This document shows positions 1 through 7,053 of a DNA stretch of 13,322 nt, piece by piece (positions within the stretch are counted from its first letter, which is position 1; each line of letters starts with the position of its first letter). The position numbers and the translations under genes are program-made. The stretch is from positions 1 to 13,322 of the forward strand of contig DIVU01000179.1 of the NCBI GenBank assembly GCA_002423365.1, in the 5' to 3' direction. The stretch comes from Desulfuromonadaceae bacterium UBA6124 (GTDB taxonomy: Bacteria; Desulfobacterota; Desulfuromonadia; Desulfuromonadales; Trichloromonadaceae). The notes beneath the pieces were generated by a model. The model was not told where the DNA came from, did not search any database, and was given only the letters and a program-made list of their open reading frames with translations.

Positions 1-440
1 AGCAGGGCGACGCCGATGCTGATGGCCGAGTCGGCGACGTTGAAGGCCGGCCAATGGTGCCGGTACCAGTGGACATCGAGAAAATCGATGACCTCGCCGA
101 GGCGCACCCGATCAATGAGATTGCCGACGGCGCCGGAAAAGACCAGGGCCATGGCCCAGATATGCAGACGCTGCTGGTCGGAAATACGCCGCAGATACCA
201 GAGGATGCCGACCGCCGCGAGGGTGGCGACGGTGATGAAAAAGGGCACCCGGAAGGCGTTATCGGCGAGAATGCCAAAGGCCGCCCCTTTGTTGCGGACA
301 TAGGTGATGTGGAAAAAATTCTCGAAGACGGTCACCGATTCATACAGGGCGAAGCGATGGTCGATATAGAATTTGGTCAACTGGTCGACAACCAGCACCA
401 CCAGGGAAACGATGAGCAACAGACGATAACGGAAAGGCAC
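1..440 (-). CDS. lspA: Lipoprotein signal peptidase (signal peptidase II), C-terminus cut by window edge
   Basis: Inner-membrane aspartyl protease that cleaves the signal peptide of diacylglyceryl-modified prolipoproteins. The frame read from a GTG at 440 gives 146 residues before the window ends. A first membrane segment lies at about residues 7-18, followed by VDQLTKF. The family motif RNKGAAFG is at 49-56. The two catalytic aspartates are visible: D110 in GAVGNLIDR and D137 in FNVADSAI, spaced 27 residues apart as in E. coli LspA (D114/D141). The GTG start is chosen because CGGAG (446-450 on the minus strand) sits five bases upstream and no in-frame ATG fits better. It follows ileS by 85 bp on the same strand, the common ileS-lspA order, so the two are probably co-transcribed. 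Only the last few residues, after the final membrane helix, should be missing. Identification is very secure. Confidence 0.96.
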   Translation of the reverse strand, partial: MPFRYRLLLIVSLVVLVVDQLTKFYIDHRFALYESVTVFENFFHITYVRNKGAAFGILADNAFRVPFFITVATLAAVGILWYLRRISDQQRLHIWAMALVFSGAVGNLIDRVRLGEVIDFLDVHWYRHHWPAFNVADSAISIGVAL

Positions 441-450
441 GGGAACTCCG

Positions 451-521
451 GTGAGGAGTGAGGGGGGAGGAGTGAAGAGTGCAATAGGTTTTCACCCGAC
501 TCCTCACCCCTCACTCCTCAC
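451..521 (-). repeat. Long imperfect inverted repeat (hairpin) filling the ileS-lspA spacer
   Basis: Arms 451-473 and 499-521 pair over 23 bp with one mismatch (466/506). The outer 15 bp (gtgaggagtgagggg) are perfect, and the loop is 25 nt. In the ileS-lspA transcript the hairpin starts 4 nt after the ileS stop codon and ends exactly where the lspA ribosome binding site (CGGAG) begins. There is no U-run after it, so it is not a classical terminator. One arm is purine-rich (several GAGG), the other is CCTCC-rich and could compete for ribosome-binding-site-like sequence. It could be an RNA stability or processing element, or a dispersed intergenic palindromic repeat. The structure is seen directly; the role is inference. 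Confidence 0.75.
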
Positions 522-525
522 GGGT

Positions 526-3303
526 TTAACGAAGCGCTTCCAGGCAGCGCTGGCAGATGGTCGGATGTTCGCTGAGGGTGCCGACAGTGACGGCGTAGTT
601 CCAGCACCGTTCGCACTTATCGCCCTGGGCTTTCTCCACCCGGACCTTGAGACCGGGCACCTCGCCGCCGGCGGCGTCGCCGGGCAGATCGTCGACTCGT
701 TCCGCCTGGGAGACGATGAAGAGGGTGGCCAGTTCGTCGCCATAGCTTTCGAGCAGATCGCGCCATTCGCCGGCGGGAGCCGCGACCAGAACGCGGGCGT
801 CGAGGGAGTGGCCGATGAGCTTGTCGGTCCGGGCCGTCTCCAGGGCCTTGGAGACATCGGAGCGTACCGCCAGCAGCTTTTCGTAGCGCGCTTCGAGATC
901 GGCGTCGAGCAGGCTCGTTTCGAAGCGGGGGAAGCTCGCCAGATGCACGCTCTCTTCGCGCTTGCCGGGGAGTTCCCGCCAGATCTCGTCGGCGGTGAAG
1001 GAAAGGACCGGCGCGATCAGCCGGGTGAGGGCGTCGAGGATGCGGTACATGGCGGTCTGGCCGCTGCGCCGCGCCGGGCTCTTGGCCGGGGCGGTGTAGA
1101 GACGGTCCTTGAGCACATCGAGGTAAAAGGCACTCATGTCGACGCTGCAGAAGTTATGCACGGCGTGATAGAGGATGTGGAATTCGTAGTCGTCGTAGGA
1201 CTTCTCCACCCGGCCCACCAACCGTTCCAGGCGCGATAGGGCCCAACGGTCGATTTCCAGTAGCTCGCCATCCGCCACCGTATCGGTCGCGGGATCAAAA
1301 CCGTGCAGGTTGCCAAGGATGTAGCGGGCGGTGTTGCGGATGCGCCGGTAGGCGTCGGAGAGGCGCTGGAGAATCTCCGGGCTGATGCGGATGTCGTCCC
1401 GGTAGTCCTGGGCGGCGACCCACAGGCGCAGGATTTCGGCGCCGAACTTCTTGATGACCTCTTCCGGGGCGACCACGTTCCCCTGGGATTTGGACATCTT
1501 CTTGCCGTTGCCGTCGACGACGAAGCCGTGGGTCAGCACTGCCTTGTAGGGCGCGATGTCGCGGGTTCCGACGGCGGCGAGCAGGCTCGAATGGAACCAG
1601 CCGCGATGCTGGTCGCTCCCCTCCAGATAAAGATCGGCGGGGGATTTCAGTTCGGGTCGCTGCTCCAGCACGGCGGCGTGGGACACTCCCGAATCGAACC
1701 AGACATCGAGAATGTCCATCTCCTTGCTGAAACTGTCGTGGCCGCAGGCCGGGCAAGACGTTCCGGCCGGAAGCAGCTCTTTTGCTTCCTTCTCGTACCA
1801 GAGGTCACTCCCCGTTTCGTTGAAGAGATCGGCGACATGGTGCATAACCTTGCCGTCGGCCAGGGCCTCGCCGCACTTCTCGCAGTAGAAGACGGTGATC
1901 GGTACCCCCCAGGTGCGCTGGCGGCTGACGCACCAGTCGGGGCGGTTCTCGATCATCCCGTGGATGCGCTCCCGGCCCCAGCGGGGAATCCATTCCACCT
2001 GGTTGATGTGGGCCAGGGCCTTGTCGCGCAGGTCGTTGGTCTCCATGGAAATGAACCACTGCTCGGTGGCGCGGAAGATGATCGGCTTTTTGCAGCGCCA
2101 GCAGTGGGGATAGCTGTGCGAGACCTTGCCCTCGGCGAGTAGCGCGCCGACCTCCGCCAATTTGGCGTTGACCGCCTTGTTGGCCTCGTCGAGCTTCATG
2201 CCGCCGAAGAATTCCAGCTCCTCCCGGTAGCGGCCGTAGTCGTCCACCGGATTGTAGATGTCGAGGCCGTATTTCAGGCCGATCTGATAGTCGTCCTGGC
2301 CGTGGCCGGGGGCGGTATGCACGCAGCCGGTCCCCGCTTCGAGGGTGACGTGGTCGCCGAGCATGAGCAGCGAGGGCCGGTCATAGAAGGGATGGCGGCA
2401 GTTCTTGCCGTCGAAGGGGGTGGGATCGAAGGTGGCCAGCACCTGGTAGTCGCTGATGCCCAGGGTTTTAAGCACCCCGGCGTAGAGCCCCTCGGCCATG
2501 ATCAGCACCTCGCCGCCCGTTTCCACCGCGACGTAGGGCAGGGCGGGGTTAAGGCTGACGCCGAGGTTGGCGGGGATGGTCCAGGGGGTGGTGGTCCAGA
2601 TGACGAAGGCGAGCTTTTTTCCGGCCAAGGCCGCAAGGGAGTCCGGCAGTGCGTCGGCGTAAGGAAACTTGACGAAGATGGAGGGTGAGCTGTGGTCGGC
2701 GTATTCCACCTCGGCCTCGGCCAGGGCGGTGACGCAGGAGGAGCACCAGTGTACCGGTTTTTTCCCTTTGTAGAGCCCGCCGCGCTCGGCGAAACGGGCC
2801 AGTTCCCGGGCGGTGGCCGCTTCGTAGTCGGCGGTCATGGTCAGGTAGGGATGCGCCCAGTCGCCGAGTACGCCGAGGCGCTGGAACTCCTCGCTCTGGA
2901 TGTCCACCCATTTCTTGGCGTAGGTGCGGCACTCCCGACGGATCTCGGCCTTGCTCATCTCCCGTTTCTTCGACCCCAGCTGCTTGTCGACCATCAGCTC
3001 AATGGGCAGGCCGTGGCAGTCCCAGCCCGGCACATAGGGCACATAAAAGCCCTGCATGCGGCGGCTCTTGAGGATGATGTCCTTGAGGATTTTATTCAGG
3101 GCATGGCCGATATGGGTGTGGCCGTTGGCATAAGGGGGGCCGTCATGGAGAATGAAAGTGGGACGCCCCCGGCCGGCCGTGTCGAGCAGCCGATAGAGCT
3201 CCATGGTTTCCCATTGCTTGAGAATTTCCGGTTCCCGTTGGGGTAGATTGGCACGCATGGGGAACTCGGTGACGGGCAGATTGAGAGTGTCTTTATAGTC
3301 CAT
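526..3303 (-). CDS. ileS: Isoleucyl-tRNA synthetase
   Basis: Class I aminoacyl-tRNA synthetase that charges tRNA-Ile with isoleucine in the cytoplasm and hydrolyses mischarged valine. The 925-aa product has the full bacterial length. The HIGH motif is at residues 64-67 (after PPYANGHT) and KMSKS at 602-606. The editing domain (CP1) shows WTTTPWTIPAN near 236-246 and GTGCVHTAPGHGQDDY near 325-339. The catalytic core segment DVWFDSGVSH lies at 533-542. The C-terminal zinc-binding module has cysteines C897, C900, C917 and C920 (CERCWNYAV, then CQRC), as in E. coli-type IleRS sensitive to mupirocin. The ATG start at 3303 has GGAGG eight bases upstream. It leads into lspA. No T-box-like leader is seen in the roughly 140 bp upstream. 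Certain. Confidence 0.98.
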   Translation of the reverse strand: MDYKDTLNLPVTEFPMRANLPQREPEILKQWETMELYRLLDTAGRGRPTFILHDGPPYANGHTHIGHALNKILKDIILKSRRMQGFYVPYVPGWDCHGLPIELMVDKQLGSKKREMSKAEIRRECRTYAKKWVDIQSEEFQRLGVLGDWAHPYLTMTADYEAATARELARFAERGGLYKGKKPVHWCSSCVTALAEAEVEYADHSSPSIFVKFPYADALPDSLAALAGKKLAFVIWTTTPWTIPANLGVSLNPALPYVAVETGGEVLIMAEGLYAGVLKTLGISDYQVLATFDPTPFDGKNCRHPFYDRPSLLMLGDHVTLEAGTGCVHTAPGHGQDDYQIGLKYGLDIYNPVDDYGRYREELEFFGGMKLDEANKAVNAKLAEVGALLAEGKVSHSYPHCWRCKKPIIFRATEQWFISMETNDLRDKALAHINQVEWIPRWGRERIHGMIENRPDWCVSRQRTWGVPITVFYCEKCGEALADGKVMHHVADLFNETGSDLWYEKEAKELLPAGTSCPACGHDSFSKEMDILDVWFDSGVSHAAVLEQRPELKSPADLYLEGSDQHRGWFHSSLLAAVGTRDIAPYKAVLTHGFVVDGNGKKMSKSQGNVVAPEEVIKKFGAEILRLWVAAQDYRDDIRISPEILQRLSDAYRRIRNTARYILGNLHGFDPATDTVADGELLEIDRWALSRLERLVGRVEKSYDDYEFHILYHAVHNFCSVDMSAFYLDVLKDRLYTAPAKSPARRSGQTAMYRILDALTRLIAPVLSFTADEIWRELPGKREESVHLASFPRFETSLLDADLEARYEKLLAVRSDVSKALETARTDKLIGHSLDARVLVAAPAGEWRDLLESYGDELATLFIVSQAERVDDLPGDAAGGEVPGLKVRVEKAQGDKCERCWNYAVTVGTLSEHPTICQRCLEALR

Positions 3304-3338
3304 GGAAAGGCCTCCGGGAGGGAAAAATCAAGTCTCGC

Positions 3339-3366
3339 AGACTAGCAAAACCGCCGGATAAGTCAA
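3339..3366 (-). promoter_or_regulatory. Candidate sigma-70 promoter of ileS
   Basis: On the minus strand a -35 hexamer TTGACT (3361-3366) and a -10 candidate TAGTCT (3339-3344) are separated by 16 bp. The -10 is preceded by TGC, an extended -10 feature that can compensate for its poor match (3/6). Transcription would start about 30 bp before the ileS start codon, leaving a short leader that holds the GGAGG. It is placed by pattern only. Confidence 0.45.
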
Positions 3367-3400
3367 GGGAAAAGGCTGTGCGGAGGGGGTGGGGAGGGGG

Positions 3401-3432
3401 CCGGCGCCCCGAGGGATGGGCTGGGGCGCCGG
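3401..3432 (-). terminator. GC-rich hairpin after the ribbon-helix-helix gene, possible terminator
   Basis: A perfect 10-bp stem, ccggcgcccc (3401-3410) with ggggcgccgg (3423-3432), and a 12-nt loop. It lies 15 bp past the stop of the small regulator gene and before the ileS promoter. It lacks a U-tract on the minus strand (C-rich sequence follows), so it would at best be a weak intrinsic terminator or a barrier and stability hairpin. Confidence 0.45.
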
Positions 3433-3446
3433 ACGGAGAGTAGGGT

Positions 3447-3614
3447 TCAGAGGCCGGCGCGCAGATCCTGTTCCAGACGGAAAATGCTCTGGCGCAGCAG
3501 GTCGCTGATATTGGTGCCCGCTTCCTGGGCGATCTTGCTCAGGGTCTCCATTTCGTTGCCGTTGATCCGGCAGGAGACGATGTATTTTTTCGGTTGGTTA
3601 ACGGCTCTTCCCAT
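3447..3614 (-). CDS. Small ribbon-helix-helix (CopG/Arc-type) DNA-binding protein
   Basis: A 55-aa protein with the layout of the ribbon-helix-helix fold. A basic beta strand KKYIVSCRIN (about residues 9-18) would be the DNA-contacting ribbon. Helix A is GNEMETLSKIAQEAG (19-33), then TN, and helix B is ISDLLRQSIFRLEQDL (36-51). Such proteins act as dimers that bind short inverted repeats and often control their own gene. The frame is open back to a GTG at 3680 (77 aa), but ATG at 3614 is chosen: it has AGGAAAGGAG seven bases upstream, and the extra 22 residues look non-conserved and would start almost at the predicted transcription start. There is no toxin-like partner next to it; it stands alone between ileS and the ald terminator. 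Its target is unknown. The fold call is good; the exact family is not resolved. Confidence 0.8.
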   Translation of the reverse strand: MGRAVNQPKKYIVSCRINGNEMETLSKIAQEAGTNISDLLRQSIFRLEQDLRAGL

Positions 3615-3689
3615 GGCTGGGCTCCTTTCCTGGCTCTGTGTGTCGTATGGTGATGGGTCGAAGGGGCTCATGTGTGCCACTGTACTGGC

Positions 3690-3718
3690 TGTATACGCTT
3701 TAGCAAGAGCCTTGCCAG
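3690..3718 (-). promoter_or_regulatory. Candidate sigma-70 promoter of the ribbon-helix-helix gene
   Basis: On the minus strand there is -35 CTGGCA (3713-3718, 4/6) and -10 TATACA (3690-3695, 5/6) with a 17-bp spacer. The start of transcription would be near 3683, giving a leader of about 70 nt before the ATG at 3614. A strongly AT-rich tract (about 3734-3790) lies upstream and could help polymerase binding. Confidence 0.5.
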
Positions 3719-3733
3719 GTTGCAGTATGCAAC
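3719..3733. promoter_or_regulatory. Dyad GTTGCA-N3-TGCAAC next to the -35 of the regulator gene
   Basis: A perfect inverted repeat with 6-bp arms and a 3-bp centre, immediately upstream of the predicted -35 hexamer. Its position would suit an activator site or an autoregulatory operator of the small ribbon-helix-helix protein. The dyad is seen; the binding factor is inference. Confidence 0.4.
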
Positions 3734-3980
3734 AAGATTAAAAATAAAAACGCTATTAAATTAGATATTTATTCCTATTTTTCTCGTTTTTGTGGGGTGT
3801 GCTGGAAAGCTTTCAGGTGTGTCATCCTGGGAATTGTGTGCCATTTTAGGACATCTCTGTGTCATTCTGGCTCACTATGCACAAGGTGCAGTCTTCCTGC
3901 CCCAGGATTACCGCTTTAGCCGAAGGTGGACTGTGTCATTGTTGGCACGGTGCGCTGGCGCTTGCCGAGGGAGGGAAAGC
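3734..3980. other. Gene-free region with AT-rich tract and repeated TGTGTCAT-type sites
   Basis: No credible gene was found here; the short open frames are lacking in ribosome binding sites and protein-like composition. The first about 55 bp are very AT-rich compared with the rest of the window. Four copies of TGTG(T/C)CAT follow at 3818, 3837, 3858 and 3932. The copies at 3858-3874 (TGTGTCA ttc TGGCTCA) and 3932-3949 (TGTGTCA, 4 bp, TGGCACG) form dyads of the type TGWGYCA/TGRCWCA. A separate perfect dyad TGCAC-AAG-GTGCA lies at 3878-3890. This looks like a binding region for a regulator, upstream of the minus-strand small regulator gene. No sigma-54 promoter with correct GG-N10-GC spacing was found. 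Confidence 0.5.
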
Positions 3981-4009
3981 AAAAAAAACCCCGGGCGGGG
4001 AACCCGGGG
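3981..4009 (-). terminator. Rho-independent terminator of ald
   Basis: On the minus strand the stem CCCCGGG/CCCGGGG (4003-4009 with 3989-3995) has a 7-nt loop and is followed directly by eight T residues (3981-3988). It lies about 105 bp after the ald stop codon and points in the same direction, so it most likely ends the ald transcript. Confidence 0.85.
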
Positions 4010-4019
4010 GTCGCGGAAA

Positions 4020-4069
4020 TATCTTCTTTTCGGGGAATCAGCCGACTCTGGAGGAGGATTACTGGCTGA
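4020..4069 (-). repeat. 12-bp perfect inverted repeat in the ald 3' untranslated region
   Basis: Arms 4020-4031 and 4058-4069 (tatcttcttttc and gaaaagaagata) are exact reverse complements with 26 bp between them. An inner CAGCC/GGCTG pair (4039-4043 with 4054-4058) can extend the fold with a bulge. It sits between the ald stop and its terminator, so it would form a second hairpin in the 3' UTR. It could protect the 3' end of the mRNA or mark a small RNA. Function unknown. Confidence 0.55.
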
Positions 4070-4114
4070 AAAGAAGATAGTGCGAGGAACTTGTCGTCTC
4101 GGTGGTGGTCGATG

Positions 4115-5221
4115 CTAAAGTGGACAGGGGCTCCAGGATAGGCCCTGGGCCTCGGCCACGGGTGGGCTGCACAGCTTTCCACCGATGGTATTGATCCCTT
4201 TACGAAGGGCCGCATCCTCCCGAATCGCTTCAGCCAGGCCGCGTCCGGTGATCCGGCGCACGTAGGGGAGGGTCGCGTTGGTCAGGGCGAAGGTGCTGGT
4301 GCGGCTCACCGCTCCCGGCATATTGGCCACGCCGTAATGGATGACCCCGTCCACCGAATAACTCGGATGGTCGTGGGTGGTGGGGCGGATGGTCTCGACA
4401 CAGCCGCCCTGATCGACGGCCACATCGACGATTACGCTGCCGGCGGTCATGGCGGCGACCAGTGCGCGCCGCACCAGGATCGGCGCCCGGGCACCGGCGA
4501 CCAGCACCGCGCCAATGATCAGGTCGGCGCCGCGTACTTCCTCTTCGATGGTCTGGGAGTTGCTCATCAACGTCTGAACGCGGTTGCCGTAATGATCGTC
4601 GAGGGTGGCGAGGCGCCGGCTGTCGATGTCGATGACGCGCACGTCGGCGCCCATGCCGACGGCGATGCGCAGGGCGTTGCCGCCGACCGTGCCGGCGCCG
4701 AGAATCACCACCCGCGCCGGCCGCACGCCGGGGACTCCGCCGAGTAGCAGTCCCTTGCCCCCCTGTTCACGCTGCAGCAGGTGCGCGCCGATCTGCACGG
4801 ACATGCGCCCGGCCACTTCACTCATCGGATGAAGCAGGGGGAGCAGGCCGTCGGCCAGTTCCACCGTCTCGTAGGCGATGCCGGTGACGTCCCGCTCCAG
4901 AAGCGCCTGGGTCAACCCCGGGTCGGGAGCGAGGTGCAGATAGGTAAAGAGCAGTTGGCCGCCGTGCAGCAGGGGATACTCGGCGGGGAGGGGTTCTTTG
5001 ACCTTGACGATCATCTCCCCGTCGGCATAGAGTTCTTCGGCATCGGCCACCAGTTCGGCGCCGGCCGCGCGGTAGTCGCCGTCCTCGATCCCGGCGCCGG
5101 TTCCGGCGCCGGTCTGGATCAGCACCCGGTGCCCGTCCTCGACCAGGGCGCGCGCTCCCGCCGGGGTCAGTCCGACCCGGTATTCATGGGTTTTGATTTC
5201 CTTGGGAACGGCAACGATCAT
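4115..5221 (-). CDS. ald: Alanine dehydrogenase
   Basis: NAD-dependent enzyme that interconverts L-alanine and pyruvate plus ammonia in the cytoplasm. The 368-aa product matches the family length (about 370). The N-terminus MIVAVPKEIKTHEYRVGLTP is characteristic. Residues known as catalytic or substrate-binding in the family fall at the usual numbers: K75 (VKVKEP), H96 (TYLHLAPD) and D270 (DVAVDQGG). The Rossmann nucleotide-binding loop GAGTVGGNA is at 175-183 and an acidic end of the second strand, VIDID, at 196-200, fits NAD preference. The tail motif YGVANMPGAVSRTST is present (296-310). The ATG start is kept although the ribosome binding site is weak (GCGAG). It is monocistronic: own promoter upstream, terminator downstream, and divergent from the DUF4911 gene. 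Confidence 0.96.
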   Translation of the reverse strand: MIVAVPKEIKTHEYRVGLTPAGARALVEDGHRVLIQTGAGTGAGIEDGDYRAAGAELVADAEELYADGEMIVKVKEPLPAEYPLLHGGQLLFTYLHLAPDPGLTQALLERDVTGIAYETVELADGLLPLLHPMSEVAGRMSVQIGAHLLQREQGGKGLLLGGVPGVRPARVVILGAGTVGGNALRIAVGMGADVRVIDIDSRRLATLDDHYGNRVQTLMSNSQTIEEEVRGADLIIGAVLVAGARAPILVRRALVAAMTAGSVIVDVAVDQGGCVETIRPTTHDHPSYSVDGVIHYGVANMPGAVSRTSTFALTNATLPYVRRITGRGLAEAIREDAALRKGINTIGGKLCSPPVAEAQGLSWSPCPL

Positions 5222-5248
5222 TTTAATCTCGCTAAAAAATCTTCATTG

Positions 5249-5278
5249 AGAATAACGACCGGCAGCCCATTTCGTCAA
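5249..5278 (-). promoter_or_regulatory. Candidate sigma-70 promoter of ald
   Basis: On the minus strand TTGACG (5273-5278, 5/6) and TATTCT (5249-5254, 4/6) are separated by 18 bp, in the 114-bp divergent spacer. The start point would be about 20 bp before the ald start codon. Confidence 0.5.
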
Positions 5279-5304
5279 GGAAAAATCGCGGGCTAAGGGC
5301 TTTC

Positions 5305-5317
5305 CCGGCGACGCCGG
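5305..5317. repeat. Palindrome CCGGCG-A-CGCCGG in the divergent spacer
   Basis: A perfect 13-bp palindrome that ends 18 bp before the start codon of the DUF4911 gene and lies upstream of the ald promoter. It could be an operator or a leader hairpin, but GC-rich genomes produce such palindromes by chance. Confidence 0.3.
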
Positions 5318-5335
5318 AAGTAGGCTCATAAAAGT

Positions 5336-5584
5336 ATGGAATCTTTCGACAAACGCCATTTTTTAATGCCCCGGGCCGAGATCGGCTATCTGCGCTTTAT
5401 CCTCGAAAGTTACGATGGTCTGGCCTTCGTGCGCACCCTCGACCCCCGGCAGGCCCTGGTCGAAATCGCCTTTCCCCGCTCGCGGCGCCAAGATGCCGAA
5501 GCCCTGCTCGCCGCCCTGGCCAGCGAATGCGCCATGCAAAGGGTGCCGCCGCCCGAGCCCGGGTGCTATCCCGAGATCGTTTGA
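5336..5584 (+). CDS. DUF4911 domain protein, 82 aa
   Basis: Small cytoplasmic protein that resembles the DUF4911 family: the core YLRFILESYDGLAFVRTLD (about residues 20-38) followed by a beta-type segment ALVEIAFP and a helix DAEALLAALASE fits the pattern of that family. Function is not known to me. It has no membrane segment, cysteine pair or catalytic signature. The ATG at 5336 has only a weak purine stretch upstream (GTAGG, about 12 bases away); a later ATG at residue 12 has no better site. It is the first gene of the plus-strand series, divergent from ald, and 110 bp before the DUF1015 gene. Family recognised from memory, so moderately sure. Confidence 0.75.
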   Translation: MESFDKRHFLMPRAEIGYLRFILESYDGLAFVRTLDPRQALVEIAFPRSRRQDAEALLAALASECAMQRVPPPEPGCYPEIV

Positions 5585-5694
5585 CGGCGGGCGCCGCCGT
5601 TGCCGATTCCGGCTTTCAAACGATCCGCGGATGTGCTAACTATAAGACTTCCGTTGCCTCTTCTTCCGCGCAGTTTCAGTCAAGGATGCCGCCG

Positions 5695-7038
5695 ATGCCT
5701 TTTGCCGCCCTTGCCCTTCAGGTGCCGACCCTGCTGATCCCACGAGCCGATCTCGATCTGACCCGGTGGGCGGTGATCGCCTGCGACCAATATACCTCGC
5801 AGCCCGAATACTGGCATGAAGTAGAGCGTCTGGCCGAGGGGCATCCCTCGACCCTCCATCTGATCTTCCCCGAAGTCTATCTCGACGAGACGGAGAGTGC
5901 CGCGCGCATTGACGCCATCAACGCGACCATGGAACGCTATCTTGCCGAGGGGATTCTCGAAGCCCAGCCCCCGGGCTTCATGCTGGTCGAACGCCGGACG
6001 GAGACGGCCCCGTCGCGCAAAGGACTGGTAGTCGCTCTCGATCTGGAAGCCTACGACTATCGGCCCGGTTCCACCTCGCTGATCCGCGCCACCGAGGGGA
6101 CGATCCTCGAGCGACTGCCGCCCCGTATCAGCGTGCGGGAGAAGGCTCCCATCGAACTGCCGCATATCATGGTGCTGATCGACGATCCCGAGATGACCGT
6201 CATCGAGCCCCTGGCGGAACTCGATCTGCCCCTGGCCTACGATTTTTCCCTGATGCAGGGGGGCGGACATCTGTGCGGCCGCCGGGTCGCCGATCCGGCC
6301 GTCATCGCCCGGGTCGGGCAATCCCTGGAACGCCTGGCCGACCCGCGCCGCTTCGCCGAGCGCTATCAGGTCGAGGAGCGACCGGTGCTTCTTTACGCCA
6401 TGGGGGACGGCAACCATTCCTTCGCCACCGCCAAGGCGATCTGGGAAAAGATCAAAAGCGAGGCGCCTGATCAGGAAGCTATCATGGATCACCCGGCCCG
6501 TTTTGCCCTGGTCGAACTGGTCAACGTCCACGATTCTGGGCTGGAGTTCGAGGCGATCCACCGGGTGCTCTTCAATGTCGACTTCGACCGCCTGCTGCAC
6601 CAGGCCGAGGTCTACTACCGGCGGCACGGCGCCGGATTTGCCTGCGAATTCTGTAACGATCTGGATGCCCTGCCGGAGAAGAGCCGGCGTCTGGAAGCGG
6701 ACGGGCGTCAGCTTTTGCCCTTTATCGCCGGCGACCGTTGTGGTCTGCTGGTGATCGACCGGCCGCAGACCCATCTGGAAGTGGCGACCCTGCAGGGGTT
6801 TCTCGACGAAGCCCTGGCCGGGCAGCCGAACAGCCGCATCGATTATATCCACGGCGAGGGGAGCGTCACCGCCCTGGGCAAACGCCCGGGCAACGTCGGT
6901 TTCTATCTGCCGGCGATCTGCAAGCGCGAATTTTTCAAGAGTATCATTCTTGACGGGACGTTGCCGCGCAAGACCTTCTCCATGGGGGATGCGGACGAAA
7001 AGCGCTTTTACATGGAATGCCGGAAGATCGCGCCGTAG
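5695..7038 (+). CDS. DUF1015 family protein, 447 aa
   Basis: Cytoplasmic protein of the conserved DUF1015 family, whose biochemical role is not established to my knowledge. Family signs: the N-terminal segment RWAVIACDQYTSQPEYW (about residues 27-43), HLIFPEVYLDE near 55-65, and the conserved GDGNHSFATAKAIWE at about 237-251, which reads like a catalytic or nucleotide-binding loop with D238, N240 and H241. The C-terminal TLQGFLDE and DYIHGEGSV also look conserved. The open frame extends upstream to 5527 and would overlap the DUF4911 gene, but the ATG at 5695 is preferred because AAGGA sits eight bases before it and the conserved sequence begins there; an ATG at 5686 is the alternative. It is followed after 15 bp by an exported protein gene, probably in the same operon. 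Confidence 0.85.
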   Translation: MPFAALALQVPTLLIPRADLDLTRWAVIACDQYTSQPEYWHEVERLAEGHPSTLHLIFPEVYLDETESAARIDAINATMERYLAEGILEAQPPGFMLVERRTETAPSRKGLVVALDLEAYDYRPGSTSLIRATEGTILERLPPRISVREKAPIELPHIMVLIDDPEMTVIEPLAELDLPLAYDFSLMQGGGHLCGRRVADPAVIARVGQSLERLADPRRFAERYQVEERPVLLYAMGDGNHSFATAKAIWEKIKSEAPDQEAIMDHPARFALVELVNVHDSGLEFEAIHRVLFNVDFDRLLHQAEVYYRRHGAGFACEFCNDLDALPEKSRRLEADGRQLLPFIAGDRCGLLVIDRPQTHLEVATLQGFLDEALAGQPNSRIDYIHGEGSVTALGKRPGNVGFYLPAICKREFFKSIILDGTLPRKTFSMGDADEKRFYMECRKIAP

Positions 7039-7053
7039 GGGGATGATATCCGA

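Noticed and set aside
451..3246. Several long plus-strand frames opposite ileS
   Set aside because: ileS is unmistakable on the other strand; these frames lack ribosome binding sites and recognisable motifs.
3943..3960. Possible sigma-54 promoter starting at TGGCACG
   Set aside because: The -12 element is wrong: the position where GC should follow GG-N10 holds TG. The minus-strand TGGCAC in the same region fails as well (CC at the -12 position).
3792..4118. A 108-aa plus-strand frame in the gene-free region
   Set aside because: No ribosome binding site, it crosses the ald terminator and the inverted repeat, and its composition is not protein-like.
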